Position numbers and translations under genes: made by a program. The notes below the pieces were generated by a model, which was not told where the DNA came from, did no database searches, and saw only the letters and a list, made by a program, of their open reading frames with translations. A stretch of 64,000 nt of DNA from NCBI GenBank assembly GCA_051008895.1, contig JBPCXI010000273.1, forward strand, positions 5,755-69,754, written 5' to 3'. Below, one piece after another: positions 51,022-60,150 of this stretch. The DNA comes from SMWD01 sp051008895. GTDB lineage: Bacteria > Pseudomonadota > Gammaproteobacteria > Steroidobacterales > GCA-2729495. Position 1 is the stretch's first letter. Each line of letters starts with the position of its first letter.

Positions 51022-52199
51022 TATGCCAGCGCCGTCGACGAGCGCGGCGCGAGCGCCCGAAGTCGCTCGACACCGGCGCGAAATGTCGCGATCGCGATAT
51101 CGATCTCGGCGGCCGTCGTCGGTCGACCCACACTGAATCGCACCGTGCTGCGCGCGAGTTCATCGCTGCGACCGAGCAGCCGCAGCACGCCCGACGGTTC
51201 GGCCGTAACCGTCGCGCACGCCGAACCGGCCGATACCGCGAGGTCGCGCAAGGCGAAATGCAGACTCTCGCCTTCAACGCCGGTCACGCTGACGCTCAGG
51301 ATGTGGCACGCGCGTCGGTCCGTATGACCGTTCAGCAACACGCCGGGCAGATCGCGAATGCCGCCCCACAATCGATCGCGCAGCGCCGTCAGGTGCTCGA
51401 CGTCCTCATCCAGGCGGCGGCCGGCGATCTCGAATGCGAGACCCATGCCCAGCGCCTGATGCGTCGGTACGGTGCCCGGACGCAGCCCACGCTCCTGGCC
51501 GCCACCGTAAAACAGCGGTTCGACACGACCGACTCGCTGCCGATTCATATACAGTGCGCCGACCCCTTTCGGCCCGTAGGTCTTCTGTGCCGACATCGAC
51601 AACAAGTCGACGGCCTGTACGCGCACGTCGAGCGGCAGTCGACCCGCGCTCTGGGCCGCATCGACATGGAACAATGCACCGTGTTCGCGCACGACTTTGC
51701 CGATCGACGCGATGTCCTGAATAACGCCGATCTCATTGTTGACATGCATGACGGACACGAGTGTCGTGTCGTCCCGCAAAGACTCGGCGACAACGCCCGG
51801 CTCGATGACGCCGTTGGCGTCGGGTTGCAGGTAGCTGATGTCGAAGCCACTCTTCTCGAGGTAGCGGCACGCATCGAGGACGGCCGGATGCTCGATCGCC
51901 GATGCGACGATGTGCCGCCCCGCGCGTGCGCGAAAGCGCGCCGCGCCGATAATCGCGAGGTTGTCGGCCTCGGTCGCACCGGACGTCCAGACGATCTCGT
52001 CAGCCGACGCGTTGATCAACCCCGCCACCTGCGCGCGCGCCCGCTCGATGAGCGCGCCGGCGTCACGGCCATACGCATGCGTCGTCGAGTGCGGATTGGC
52101 AAAGCTCGCCGCGTCGGTCAGGCACGCGTGCATCGCGGCAGCAACCTCGGCATCAACCGGCGTCGACGCGGCGTAGTCGAGATACACGGGCAGCTTCAA
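51021..52199 (-). CDS. iscS: Cysteine desulfurase IscS-like
   Basis: The 392-residue PLP enzyme has YLDYAASTPVD, EIVWTSGATEADNLAI, HVNNEIGVIQD, the PLP Lys in SMSAQKTYGPKGVG and the catalytic Cys loop in SAGSACATVTAEPSGVLR. It removes sulfur from Cys as an enzyme persulfide for Fe-S clusters and tRNA thiolation. It is 2 bases from trmJ and 1 base overlaps the IscU-like gene. It lacks a neighbouring iscR. The sequence is closer to shorter IscS variants than to E. coli IscS. Confidence 0.93.
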   Translation of the reverse strand: MKLPVYLDYAASTPVDAEVAAAMHACLTDAASFANPHSTTHAYGRDAGALIERARAQVAGLINASADEIVWTSGATEADNLAIIGAARFRARAGRHIVASAIEHPAVLDACRYLEKSGFDISYLQPDANGVIEPGVVAESLRDDTTLVSVMHVNNEIGVIQDIASIGKVVREHGALFHVDAAQSAGRLPLDVRVQAVDLLSMSAQKTYGPKGVGALYMNRQRVGRVEPLFYGGGQERGLRPGTVPTHQALGMGLAFEIAGRRLDEDVEHLTALRDRLWGGIRDLPGVLLNGHTDRRACHILSVSVTGVEGESLHFALRDLAVSAGSACATVTAEPSGVLRLLGRSDELARSTVRFSVGRPTTAAEIDIAIATFRAGVERLRALAPRSSTALA

Positions 52200-52201
52200 G
52201 C

Positions 52202-52960
52202 TCAGCCCTCCCCCGCATCGCCGCGACGGTCGGAATTGCCGGCGGCCGGCGCAAGCGCCGTCAGGATCCCGCGCATGATGTTGAGCTCCTGCTCGTCGAG
52301 GCGCGCGCGATTGAACAACCGGCGCAGGCGGCGCATCAGCGAACGCGGGTTATCCGCCTTGAGAAAGCCGGCGTCGAGCAGCGCCCGTTCGAGATGCGCG
52401 AAGAAGTATTCCATGCCGTCCGCAGTTGCCGGCGGCGACTCGGCAATTTCGACGGGTTTCTCATCCACCCTCTGCGCAAGACGAATTTCGTAGGCGATGA
52501 CCTGCACGGCCATCGCGATGTTCAGCGAGCTGTATTCCGGATTGCTGGGTATGTACACCAACGCGCTGCACCGATCGAGCTGCTCATTCGTCAGGCCCGC
52601 CCGCTCCGAGCCGAAAACCACCGCAACCGGCGCGGTGCGTGCCTCGGCAACGACCTGCGCGGCGCATTCCCGCGGATCGAGTTCCGGCCATGCCAGTCGC
52701 CGCCGACGCGCGCTGGCGCCGACGACGAGACCGCAGCCCGCCAGCGCAGCGTCGAGCGTCGGTACAACACGCGCGGCGAGCAATACGTCGAGTGCGCCGG
52801 ACGAGCGCGCCCGCGCGACGCCGTCGATGTCGCACGCCGGGTTGACGACGACGAGGTCGGCCAGCCCCATTGTTTTCATCGCCCGCGCGACGGCGCCGAT
52901 GTTGCCCGGATGGGTCGGCTCGAACAGCACGATTCGAATGGATTCGGATTCAGACTTCAT
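52202..52960 (-). CDS. trmJ: tRNA (cytidine/uridine-2'-O)-methyltransferase TrmJ
   Basis: The 252-residue SpoU-family protein has the trefoil-knot motifs VLFEPTHPGNIGAVARAMKTMG, VAVVFGSERAGLTNEQLD and IPSNPEYSSLNIAMAVQVIAYE, plus a C-terminal TrmJ-type helical extension (FNRARLDEQELNIMRGIL). It methylates position 32 of tRNAs. It is divergent from suhB, a pairing seen in relatives, with a REP-like half-element in the gap. Confidence 0.94.
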   Translation of the reverse strand: MKSESESIRIVLFEPTHPGNIGAVARAMKTMGLADLVVVNPACDIDGVARARSSGALDVLLAARVVPTLDAALAGCGLVVGASARRRRLAWPELDPRECAAQVVAEARTAPVAVVFGSERAGLTNEQLDRCSALVYIPSNPEYSSLNIAMAVQVIAYEIRLAQRVDEKPVEIAESPPATADGMEYFFAHLERALLDAGFLKADNPRSLMRRLRRLFNRARLDEQELNIMRGILTALAPAAGNSDRRGDAGEG

Positions 52961-52975
52961 TTGCGGATGCTAGCT

Positions 52976-52995
52976 GAAAAACGGTGTCTGACCCC
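52976..52995. repeat. REP-like half-element in the trmJ/suhB gap
   Basis: The 20-mer GAAAAACGGTGTCTGACCCC is a half-palindrome of the type seen twice as full palindromes in this window (arms GGGGACACTCTGCTTTTTC), sharing the GGGG outer end, a GTCAGACAC core and a poly-T tract on the other strand. No second arm follows. Confidence 0.55.
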
Positions 52996-53047
52996 AGCAA
53001 TTACGCCTACAATACCGCCTCCCTCGCCAACCGACCCGGGCGCGCAC

Positions 53048-53827
53048 ATGCAGGCACTACTTAATACGGCAATCAAGGCAGCGCGGCGCGGCGGCGACCT
53101 CGCGGCAAGACAGCTCAAACGCGTCGCGGAATTGAAGGTCGAAAGCAAGGGCGTAAACGACTTCGTCACGCAGGTCGACCTCGCGGCCGAAGAAAAAATC
53201 ATCGAGTCGATCCGCGAGTACTACCCGGATCACGCATTTCTGGCTGAGGAGAGCGGGCAGAGCGGTGACAGCGACCATTTGTGGATCATCGATCCGCTGG
53301 ACGGCACGACCAATTTCATCCACGGCGTGCCGGTGTTCGCAGTGTCGATCGCGCTCCGCGTGAAGGGGCGCATCGAGGTCGGCGTCGTTTACGACCCGAA
53401 CCGACAGGAGATCTTTTCCGCGATCCGCGGTCGCGGCGCCCTCGTCGACGGCCACAAAATTCGGGTCAGCGGTCGCCGCGGCCTCGAAGGCGCGCTGATC
53501 GCGACCGGTTTCCCGTACCGTTCGAAGGACCGGTTGCAGGCCTATGTCGCGATGCTCGCCGACGTGCTGCGCGAGACCGCCGGCGTGCGGCGCCCGGGCG
53601 CGGCGTCCCTCGACCTGGCCTGGCTCGCGGCCGGCCGCTACGACGGCTTCTGGGAATTCGGTCTGCACGCGTGGGACATCGCTGCCGGCTCGCTGCTCAT
53701 ACGCGAGGCGGGCGGCCTGATCAGCGAACTCGACGGCGACGGCGACTATCTCGAGAGCGGCAACATTGTTGCCGGCTCGCCGAAAGTGCACGACGCATTG
53801 CGGAAACTGTTGCTGTCACACCTGTAG
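53048..53827 (+). CDS. suhB: Inositol-1-monophosphatase SuhB
   Basis: The 259-residue protein has the Mg-binding motifs FVTQVDLAAEEKI, FLAEES, IIDPLDGTTNFIHG and HAWDIAAGSLLIREAGG. It hydrolyses inositol phosphates in vitro; in E. coli it is also part of rRNA antitermination. The ATG at 53048 begins QALLNTAIKAARRGGDLAARQ; a long in-frame extension upstream has no conserved features and overlaps trmJ on the other strand. Its stop codon shares a base with the palindrome that follows. Confidence 0.95.
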   Translation: MQALLNTAIKAARRGGDLAARQLKRVAELKVESKGVNDFVTQVDLAAEEKIIESIREYYPDHAFLAEESGQSGDSDHLWIIDPLDGTTNFIHGVPVFAVSIALRVKGRIEVGVVYDPNRQEIFSAIRGRGALVDGHKIRVSGRRGLEGALIATGFPYRSKDRLQAYVAMLADVLRETAGVRRPGAASLDLAWLAAGRYDGFWEFGLHAWDIAAGSLLIREAGGLISELDGDGDYLESGNIVAGSPKVHDALRKLLLSHL

Positions 53828-53873
53828 GGGACACTCTGCTTTTTCCGCTTCGCGGAAAAAGCAGAGTGTCCCC
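53827..53873. terminator. Perfect 22-bp palindrome, REP-like, between suhB and secF
   Basis: Arms GGGGACACTCTGCTTTTTCC-GC and its exact complement are separated by TTC, 47 bases in all. With T and A runs on both sides of the loop, it could act as a bidirectional terminator for the convergent suhB and secF. The 18 outermost bases after the first G are shared with the palindrome at 59303-59347. Confidence 0.8.
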
Positions 53874-53879
53874 GATCGA

Positions 53880-54815
53880 CTACGGCAGGTCGTCGACGGA
53901 CTCTTTGTCGACTTTCTTCGGAATCAGGTCCTCCGTTGTCACGTCGAGCGCCAACGCGGACGCGCTCGCGGTGTAGATCGACGAGTAGGTACCGATCAAC
54001 ACACCGACGATCAACGCGATGGAGAAGCCGCGGACCGTTTCTCCGCCGAGCCAGAACAGCGCGAGCACGACCAGCAGCGTCGTGGCACTGGTGATCAGCG
54101 TGCGGCCGAGCATCTGGTTCACCGACGTGTTCATGATCGACTCGGCGCCTTCCTTGCGGATCAGCCGAAAATTCTCGCGAATGCGATCGAATACGACGAT
54201 CGTGTCATTCAGCGAATAGCCGATAACGGCCAGAATCGCCGCCAGCACCGACAGATCGAACGGTATCTGCAGGACCGAGAAGAATCCGATCACGATTATC
54301 ACGTCGTGCACCAGCGCCGCGACAGAACCGACGGCGAACTTCCACTGGAAGCGAATCATGATGTAAATCAGGATCATGATGATCGCAAACAACATTGCGA
54401 GCCCGCCGCGCTCGGTCAGCTCCTCGCCCACCTGCGGTCCGACGAACTCGACGCGCCGGAGATCGACGTCCTGCTGACCCGAGCTCAGGAACCCGTATAT
54501 CTGGTCGCCGATCTGACCGGCGTCGACGCCCTCCTCGGGCATGACGCGAATCAGCACGTCGGTCGCACTGCCGAAATTCTGCACGATTGCGTCGCCGAAA
54601 CCGCCGTCCGCGAGACGCTGCCGAATATCGACGAGATCGGCCGCCTCCGGATAGCCGACCTCGATCAGCACGCCGCCGGTGAAATCGATACCGAAATTCA
54701 ATCCCCGCGTCGCGAGCGAACCTACCGCTATCGCGATCAGAATGAACGAGAAAACCGCCGTATAACGGCGCTTGCCCATGAAGTCGATATTCGTCGCGCT
54801 CGAGATGATCTGCAT
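53880..54815 (-). CDS. secF: Protein translocase subunit SecF
   Basis: The 311-residue protein has the SecF pattern: a first helix (YTAVFSFILIAIAVGSLATRG) followed by LNFGIDFTGGVLIEV, a periplasmic loop, and a cluster of helices with IGYSLNDTIVVFDRIREN and TSVNQMLGRTLITSATTLL. With SecD it uses proton motive force to help pull proteins out of SecYEG. It follows secD after 13 bases. Confidence 0.96.
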   Translation of the reverse strand: MQIISSATNIDFMGKRRYTAVFSFILIAIAVGSLATRGLNFGIDFTGGVLIEVGYPEAADLVDIRQRLADGGFGDAIVQNFGSATDVLIRVMPEEGVDAGQIGDQIYGFLSSGQQDVDLRRVEFVGPQVGEELTERGGLAMLFAIIMILIYIMIRFQWKFAVGSVAALVHDVIIVIGFFSVLQIPFDLSVLAAILAVIGYSLNDTIVVFDRIRENFRLIRKEGAESIMNTSVNQMLGRTLITSATTLLVVLALFWLGGETVRGFSIALIVGVLIGTYSSIYTASASALALDVTTEDLIPKKVDKESVDDLP

Positions 54816-54828
54816 CGTGGACGTCCCG

Positions 54829-56673
54829 CTAGATCGACAGGCGCTCGACGCTGCGCCCGCCGTAAATCAAATTGATCAGCATGCGCGTACCGATGATCGC
54901 GGTGAACATCGACGTAACGATGCCGAGTGACAGCGTGACCGCGAAGCCCTTGATCGGCCCCGTACCGAAGGCGAACAGGACGACGGCCGCGATCAGCGTC
55001 GTGATGTTGGCATCGGCAATGGTCGACAGCGCCTTCTCGTAGCCCGCGCTGATACTTGCCTGCGGCGAATTGCCGTTGCGCAGTTCTTCGCGGATTCGCT
55101 CGAAAATCAGCACGTTCGCGTCCACGGCCATGCCGACCGTCAACACGATGCCCGCGATACCGGGCAGCGTCAGCGACGCTTGCAACATGGACAGCAACGC
55201 GATGACCAGCACCAGGTTCGTGAGCAACGCAATGTCCGCAACGAGGCCGAACGCGCGGTAGTAGATGAGCATGAAAATCGCGACGAGCGTCAACCCGATC
55301 GCGATAGCGCGAATACCCTTGTTTATGTTGTCCTGCCCGAGGCTCGGGCCGATCGTCCGCTCCTCGACTTTGAATATCGGCGCGGCGAGAGCGCCCGCGC
55401 GCAGCAGCAACGAAAGGTCGCGGGCTTCCATCACCTGCAGCCCGGTGATCTGGAAGTTGCTGCTGAATACACCCTGAATCGTCGCGACGTTGATGACTTC
55501 TTTTTCTTCGCGATTGATTTCGACCATCTGCCCGTCACGCTCGACGAGGTCGCGTTTTTGCTCGACGAACACGACCGCCATCGGCTTCTTCAGGTTCTTT
55601 TTCGTCGTCTCCAGCATCTCGCGCGCGCCCTTGCCATCCAGGCGGACAAACACGGCCGGCTGGCCCTGCGAGAACCCCGACGTGGCGTCGACGAGCTGAT
55701 CGCCGGTCACGATCGTCCGGCGCTTCAACAGCACCGGCTGGCCGTCGCGATCTTCGAACAATTCGCAGCCCAGCGGCGCGCGGCCGCGACGCACCGCTTC
55801 GAGCGGATTCTCGTCGTCGCAGACCAGGCGAAACTCGAGGGTCGCGGTCGCGCCGAGCACGCGCTCTGCCTGCGCCGGATCCTGCACTCCGGGCAGCTGC
55901 ACGACAATGCGGTCGAGGCCCTGACGCTGCACCACCGGCTCCGCGACGCCGAGCTCGTGGACGCGATTGCGCAGCGTGATCGTATTTTGCTGAATGGCAA
56001 AGTCGCGGCGCTGCTTGACCTGATCCGGCGTCATGCGGACGACGAACATGATGCCGTCGCCGGTGCCGCGCCGCAGGATCTCGACGTCCGCATCCGCGTC
56101 GCGCAGCAGCGCCTCGGCGCGGTCGGCGTCGGCCGAGTCGCCGAGCGTAATCTGTATTTCTTCGCCGACGAGGCGACTCTGACGCTTGATGCGCTCCCGG
56201 CGCAGCAGCTTGTCGAAATCGTTTTCGTATTGCTTCAGCCGCATCTGCACGGCTTCTTCGATGTCGACCTCGAACAGGAAATGCACGCCGCCGCGCAGAT
56301 CGAGGCCGAGGCTCATCGGCTGCAGGCCGACGGCCCGCAGCCACGCGGGTGTTCGCGGCGCCAGCGTCAGCGCGACCACATAGGCCTTGCCGAGTGTCTG
56401 GCGCAGCATGTCGCTCGCTTTCAGCTGCTCCTCGACCGACGGAAAACGCACGAGCGCGCGACCTTCGTCGTCGTAAACGCTGTTGAACGCGATCCCGGCT
56501 TCGTCGAGCGCAATCGTGACCTGCTTGAACTCGAGTTCCTCCATCGCGCCGCCGCTGTCGCGGCTGACCTGTAGCGCCGGATCCTCACCGAACACGTTCG
56601 GCAGCGCGATCAGGATGCCGGCCACGACGATCGCAACGACGAGCAAATTCTTCCAGAGTGGATATCGGTTCAT
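54829..56673 (-). CDS. secD: Protein translocase subunit SecD
   Basis: The 614-residue protein has an N-terminal helix (NLLVVAIVVAGILIALPNVFG), a large periplasmic domain starting LGLDLRGGVHFLFEVD and a C-terminal RND-like membrane domain with GMAVDANVLIFERIREELR and YEKALSTIADANITTLI. Together with SecF it forms the translocase motor. It lies between yajC and secF, as is usual. Confidence 0.97.
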   Translation of the reverse strand: MNRYPLWKNLLVVAIVVAGILIALPNVFGEDPALQVSRDSGGAMEELEFKQVTIALDEAGIAFNSVYDDEGRALVRFPSVEEQLKASDMLRQTLGKAYVVALTLAPRTPAWLRAVGLQPMSLGLDLRGGVHFLFEVDIEEAVQMRLKQYENDFDKLLRRERIKRQSRLVGEEIQITLGDSADADRAEALLRDADADVEILRRGTGDGIMFVVRMTPDQVKQRRDFAIQQNTITLRNRVHELGVAEPVVQRQGLDRIVVQLPGVQDPAQAERVLGATATLEFRLVCDDENPLEAVRRGRAPLGCELFEDRDGQPVLLKRRTIVTGDQLVDATSGFSQGQPAVFVRLDGKGAREMLETTKKNLKKPMAVVFVEQKRDLVERDGQMVEINREEKEVINVATIQGVFSSNFQITGLQVMEARDLSLLLRAGALAAPIFKVEERTIGPSLGQDNINKGIRAIAIGLTLVAIFMLIYYRAFGLVADIALLTNLVLVIALLSMLQASLTLPGIAGIVLTVGMAVDANVLIFERIREELRNGNSPQASISAGYEKALSTIADANITTLIAAVVLFAFGTGPIKGFAVTLSLGIVTSMFTAIIGTRMLINLIYGGRSVERLSI

Positions 56674-56710
56674 GAAAGTCGGGTTTGGTTGAACTGGGGA
56701 GTCGCGGCGA

Positions 56711-57034
56711 TCAGGCGCTCTTGACCGTGCCTTTCGGCATCACCGCACCGACCGTATGGCGCTGGACCTTCAGGACGACGCCATCCGCCACCTGCACGTG
56801 CAGGAACTGGTCATGCACTTCGGTCACTTTGCCGAGCACGCCGCCGGCCGTCACAACCTCGTCGCCGACGGCAAGGCTGGACACCATCTCACGATGCTCT
56901 TTCTGGCGCTTGTTCTGCGGGCGGATCAGCAGGAAATAAAAGACCACGAAAATCAGCACGAGCGGCAGCAGGCTCATCAACGGATCGCCCTGCCCCTCGG
57001 CCTGTGCCCACGCGTCTTGTATCAACCAATCCAT
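56711..57034 (-). CDS. yajC: Preprotein translocase subunit YajC
   Basis: The 107-residue protein has one helix (MSLLPLVLIFVVFYFLLIRP), the basic QNKRQKEHREM motif and a SH3-like part with LAVGDEVVTAGGVLGKVTEV. YajC associates with SecDF-YidC. It lies between tgt and secD, 30 bases from tgt. Confidence 0.95.
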   Translation of the reverse strand: MDWLIQDAWAQAEGQGDPLMSLLPLVLIFVVFYFLLIRPQNKRQKEHREMVSSLAVGDEVVTAGGVLGKVTEVHDQFLHVQVADGVVLKVQRHTVGAVMPKGTVKSA

Positions 57035-57064
57035 AGCCCGTACCTGTCCGCAAAGCGCCGCGTA

Positions 57065-58207
57065 TTATGCCACAGATGCTGGCGATTGCTGCTCGCGTGC
57101 AACCCGCCGCGCGGCAAAGTCGGCGAAGCGCCCCGCCTCGATGGCTACGCGGATCTCCGCCATCAGCGCCTGGTAGTAGTGCAGATTGTGGATCGTATTG
57201 AGACGGGCGCCCAGGATCTCGCCGCAGCGGTCCAGATGGCGCAGGTATGCGCGACTGTAATTCTGGCAGGTGTAGCAATCGCAGCCCGGATCGAGCGGTC
57301 CCGGGTCGTCTCGATAGCGGGCGTTGCGGATACGCACGACCCCTTCGCTGGTAAACAGATGTCCGTTACGCGCGTTGCGCGTCGGCATCACGCAGTCGAA
57401 CATGTCGATGCCGCGGGCCACCGCCTTGACGATGTCGGCCGGGGTGCCGACCCCCATCAGGTAGCGCGGCGCGTCGACCGGCAGTCGCGGCGCAAGGCCG
57501 TCCAGCACGCGCAGGCGTTCGTCCTCGGTCTCGCCGACCGACAGCCCCCCGACCGCGATGCCGTCGAAACCGATCTCGATGAGCCCGTCGAGCGAACGCG
57601 CACGCAGGTCTGCATACATGCCGCCCTGAACGATGCCGAAAATCGCCGCGCCGGCCGCGGGGCTGCCGAGCCGGTCGAATTCGTCACGACAACGACGGGC
57701 CCAGCGCAGCGACAGCTCCATCGACCGGCGAGCGACCCGCTCGGCAACCGGGTAGTCGGTGCACTCGTCGAACACCATCTGGATGTCACTGCCGAGATCT
57801 GCCTGCACGCGCATCACGCTCTCGGGGCTCAGGAACACCTTGCTGCCGTCGGTCGGCGCGCGGAACTCCACACCCTCCTCGGAGATCTTGCGCCGCTTGG
57901 TCAGGCTCCAGACCTGGAAACCGCCGGAATCGGTCAGTATCGGTCCGCCCCAGTGCATAAATTCGTGCAGGCCGCCGTGCTCGCGAATCAGGTCGGCGCC
58001 GGGGCGAAGCATCAAATGAAACGTATTGCCCAGGATGATCTCGGCGCCGCCGTCGCGGAGCTCTTCCGGGGTCATCGCCTTGACCGTGCCGTAGGTACCG
58101 ACCGGCATGAACGCGGGCGTCTCGAAGGCGCCACGCGCGAGGCGCACGCGCCCCCGCCGCGCACCGGCATCGCCGGCGACAAGCTCGAACTGCAGCGGCT
58201 TATTCAA
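57065..58207 (-). CDS. tgt: Queuine tRNA-ribosyltransferase (Tgt)
   Basis: The TIM-barrel protein, about 380 residues from this start, has GTYGTVKAMTPEEL, NTFHLMLRPG, the nucleophile-region DSGGFQVWSL, GGLSVGE and the zinc site CDCYTCQNYSRAYLRHLD with a late His. It exchanges G34 for preQ1 in tRNAs with GUN anticodons. Two starts are possible: TTG 58207, which overlaps the queA stop by 3 bases and gives the family's usual length, and ATG 58252, which lies 49 bases inside queA. I prefer the former. Confidence 0.94.
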   Translation of the reverse strand: MNKPLQFELVAGDAGARRGRVRLARGAFETPAFMPVGTYGTVKAMTPEELRDGGAEIILGNTFHLMLRPGADLIREHGGLHEFMHWGGPILTDSGGFQVWSLTKRRKISEEGVEFRAPTDGSKVFLSPESVMRVQADLGSDIQMVFDECTDYPVAERVARRSMELSLRWARRCRDEFDRLGSPAAGAAIFGIVQGGMYADLRARSLDGLIEIGFDGIAVGGLSVGETEDERLRVLDGLAPRLPVDAPRYLMGVGTPADIVKAVARGIDMFDCVMPTRNARNGHLFTSEGVVRIRNARYRDDPGPLDPGCDCYTCQNYSRAYLRHLDRCGEILGARLNTIHNLHYYQALMAEIRVAIEAGRFADFAARRVAREQQSPASVA

Positions 58208-59280
58208 TGTCGGTTCGTCACGTTGCGCTCCGGTGACACAACCCGGTGACACAACATTGCGTCGCCGTAACTGAAGAAACGGTAGCGTTCACGCACCGCG
58301 TGAGCATACGCGGCGAGAATAGACGGCGTGCCGGCGAATGCACAAACCAGCATCAGCAGCGACGACTCCGGCAGATGGAAATTTGTCAGCAGTGTGTCGA
58401 CCACGCGAAAACGGAAACCGGGGCGGATAAACAGCGTGGTCTCGCCGGAATACGGCGCGAAGCCTTCGCCCCCGAGTGCGGCCGTCTCGAGCGCACGCAT
58501 CGTCGTCGTCCCGATCGCCACGACGCGGCGCCCGGCCGCGCGCGCACGCTCGATCGCGGCGCAAACGCCGGCCGACACTTCGATCCGCTCTGCGTGCAGC
58601 TGGCCAGATTCCAGCTGCGCGGCGCGCAGCGGTGCGAACGTGCCGGCGCCGACGTGCAGCGTCACGGTCTCGATGCTCACGCCGCGAGACGCGATTCGCT
58701 CGAGCTGCTCGTCGTCGAAATGCAGGCCGGCCGTCGGCGCGGCCACAGCGCCCGGCGTTTTCGACCAGATGGTCTGATAGCGATCGCGATCGGCGGCATC
58801 GTCCGGTCGCTCGATGTATGGCGGCAGTGGCATGTGGCCGTGCCGTTCGAGCGCCGCCGCGACCGGCGTGTCGAATTCCAGTACGAAGAAACCGTTGTCA
58901 CGCCTGACGACATCCGCCGACAGGTCGTCATCGAATAAGAGCCGCGACCCGATCGCCGGTGCACGGCTCGCGCGCAGCTGGGCCAGCGCGGTGCGCTCAC
59001 CGAGCAGCCGCTCCAGCAGGAACTCGACGCGGCCGCCCGTTGCCTTGCGGCCGAATAGTCGGGCCGGCAGCACGCGCGTGTCGTTGACGACGACGAGATC
59101 GCCGGGCTTGAGGAAATCGGGAAAGTTCGGTATGTGCAGGTCATCACACCCGCCCGTCGCGCCGACGTGCAGCAGCCGGCTCGCCGCGCGGACGGACAAC
59201 GGTGACTGTGCGATCAGCTCCGGCGGCAGCTCGTACGAGAATTCGTGCAGATCCGTTGCGCCGCTGGCCATGCGCGCCAT
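58204..59280 (-). CDS. queA: S-adenosylmethionine:tRNA ribosyltransferase-isomerase
   Basis: The 358-residue protein has FSYELPPELIAQSPLSVRAASRLL, LVVNDTRVLPARLFGRK, PPYIERPDD, PTAGLHFDDEQLERIASRGV, TLHVGAGTFAP and TNFHLPESSLLML, the standard QueA set. It makes epoxyqueuosine from preQ1 in tRNA. I start at ATG 59280; the longer frame begins inside the upstream palindrome (59303-59347) and codes for non-conserved residues. It heads queA-tgt-yajC-secD-secF. Confidence 0.95.
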   Translation of the reverse strand: MARMASGATDLHEFSYELPPELIAQSPLSVRAASRLLHVGATGGCDDLHIPNFPDFLKPGDLVVVNDTRVLPARLFGRKATGGRVEFLLERLLGERTALAQLRASRAPAIGSRLLFDDDLSADVVRRDNGFFVLEFDTPVAAALERHGHMPLPPYIERPDDAADRDRYQTIWSKTPGAVAAPTAGLHFDDEQLERIASRGVSIETVTLHVGAGTFAPLRAAQLESGQLHAERIEVSAGVCAAIERARAAGRRVVAIGTTTMRALETAALGGEGFAPYSGETTLFIRPGFRFRVVDTLLTNFHLPESSLLMLVCAFAGTPSILAAYAHAVRERYRFFSYGDAMLCHRVVSPERNVTNRH

Positions 59281-59302
59281 TCTAGTCGGTAATGCGGTAA
59301 TG

Positions 59303-59347
59303 GGGACACTCTGCTTTTTCAACGCCGTTGAAAAAGCAGAGTGTCCC
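59303..59347. repeat. Perfect 22-bp palindrome, REP-like, upstream of queA
   Basis: The arm GGGACACTCTGCTTTTTCAACG is followed by one C and its exact complement. The outer 18 bases equal those of the palindrome at 53827-53873, while the inner bases differ. It sits between the end of the PDZ protein gene and the start of queA, so it could terminate the sigma-factor operon. Confidence 0.8.
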
Positions 59348-59355
59348 TTAATCTT

Positions 59356-60123
59356 CTAGCCTGCGCGTTCTTCGATCTCCGGCAGCACCATCCGGATCTC
59401 ACGCTCACGTTGATCGCGCATGATATCGATCACGAGCTCCTCCCCTGGCTCGTAAGACCGCAGGATCCGCAACGCATGCCCGGGGTCGTTCGGCACGCGC
59501 GAGCCTATGGCCCGGATCACGTCGCCGTCTTCGAGATCGATTGCATCGCTGGCGGGCGACCGCACGAGCAGGAGCCCGTTGTCGGTGCCGAAATAACGAC
59601 CGAGCGTCGGCGTCAGCGCGACGAGTTCCATACCGGCGAACGTCCCGTGGTGACGCCAGCGGCCCTGCCACGGCTCGATGAATTCCTCGCCGATTGCGCG
59701 CCCGAGTCGCTCGATGTCTTCCCGGAACGGAAAATCCGGAGGCAGCAGCCCGGGATCGAAGGTATCTGCGATGAGCGTCGTGTCCAGAAAGTCGTTCCCG
59801 CGCAGGTAGGTGATCTCCAGCGCCTGACCAGGCTCGACCTGCCGCATGAAACGCAGCAGCCGCTCGTTCGCCTCGCGCGCGGAATCCGCGGTCAGTGATA
59901 CGTCGTCGATCGCCACCAGCACGTCGTCGGCGCGCAGACCGCAGGCTTCAGCCGCGCCACCCGGCGACACACCAACGATGGCAACGCCCTCGACCGGACC
60001 GGCGGTATTGCCGCCGCCGTCGATATTGATGCCGAGCGCAGCGCGCTGCGACGCAGACGAATCCGTTTGCGCTGGCGACAGCGCAGGTATAATTATTAAT
60101 AATAAAAACAGTATTTTATGCAT
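59356..60123 (-). CDS. Exported protein with two PDZ-like domains
   Basis: The 255-residue protein has a signal peptide (HKILFLLLIIIPALSPAQ) written in unusually AT-rich codons, then a first PDZ domain at about 40-115 (VEGVAIVGVSPGGAAEACGLRADDVLVAIDDV) and a second at about 165-245 (ALTPTLGRYFGTDNGLLLVRS, IDLEDGDVIRAIGSRVP). There is no protease domain. It follows the putative anti-sigma gene after 27 bases and is probably part of that operon; it might bind misfolded envelope proteins or a protease. The function is inferred from domains and context only. Confidence 0.82.
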   Translation of the reverse strand: MHKILFLLLIIIPALSPAQTDSSASQRAALGINIDGGGNTAGPVEGVAIVGVSPGGAAEACGLRADDVLVAIDDVSLTADSAREANERLLRFMRQVEPGQALEITYLRGNDFLDTTLIADTFDPGLLPPDFPFREDIERLGRAIGEEFIEPWQGRWRHHGTFAGMELVALTPTLGRYFGTDNGLLLVRSPASDAIDLEDGDVIRAIGSRVPNDPGHALRILRSYEPGEELVIDIMRDQREREIRMVLPEIEERAG

Positions 60124-60150
60124 CTTTATTAATGTCTATAGTAATCTGGT

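Noticed and set aside
52394..53047. 218-residue extension of suhB
   Set aside because: It overlaps trmJ on the opposite strand and has no SuhB-like sequence; the conserved protein begins at 53048.
59281..59322. N-terminal extension of queA beginning MKKQSV
   Set aside because: Those codons come from the palindrome at 59303-59347 and are not part of the conserved protein.
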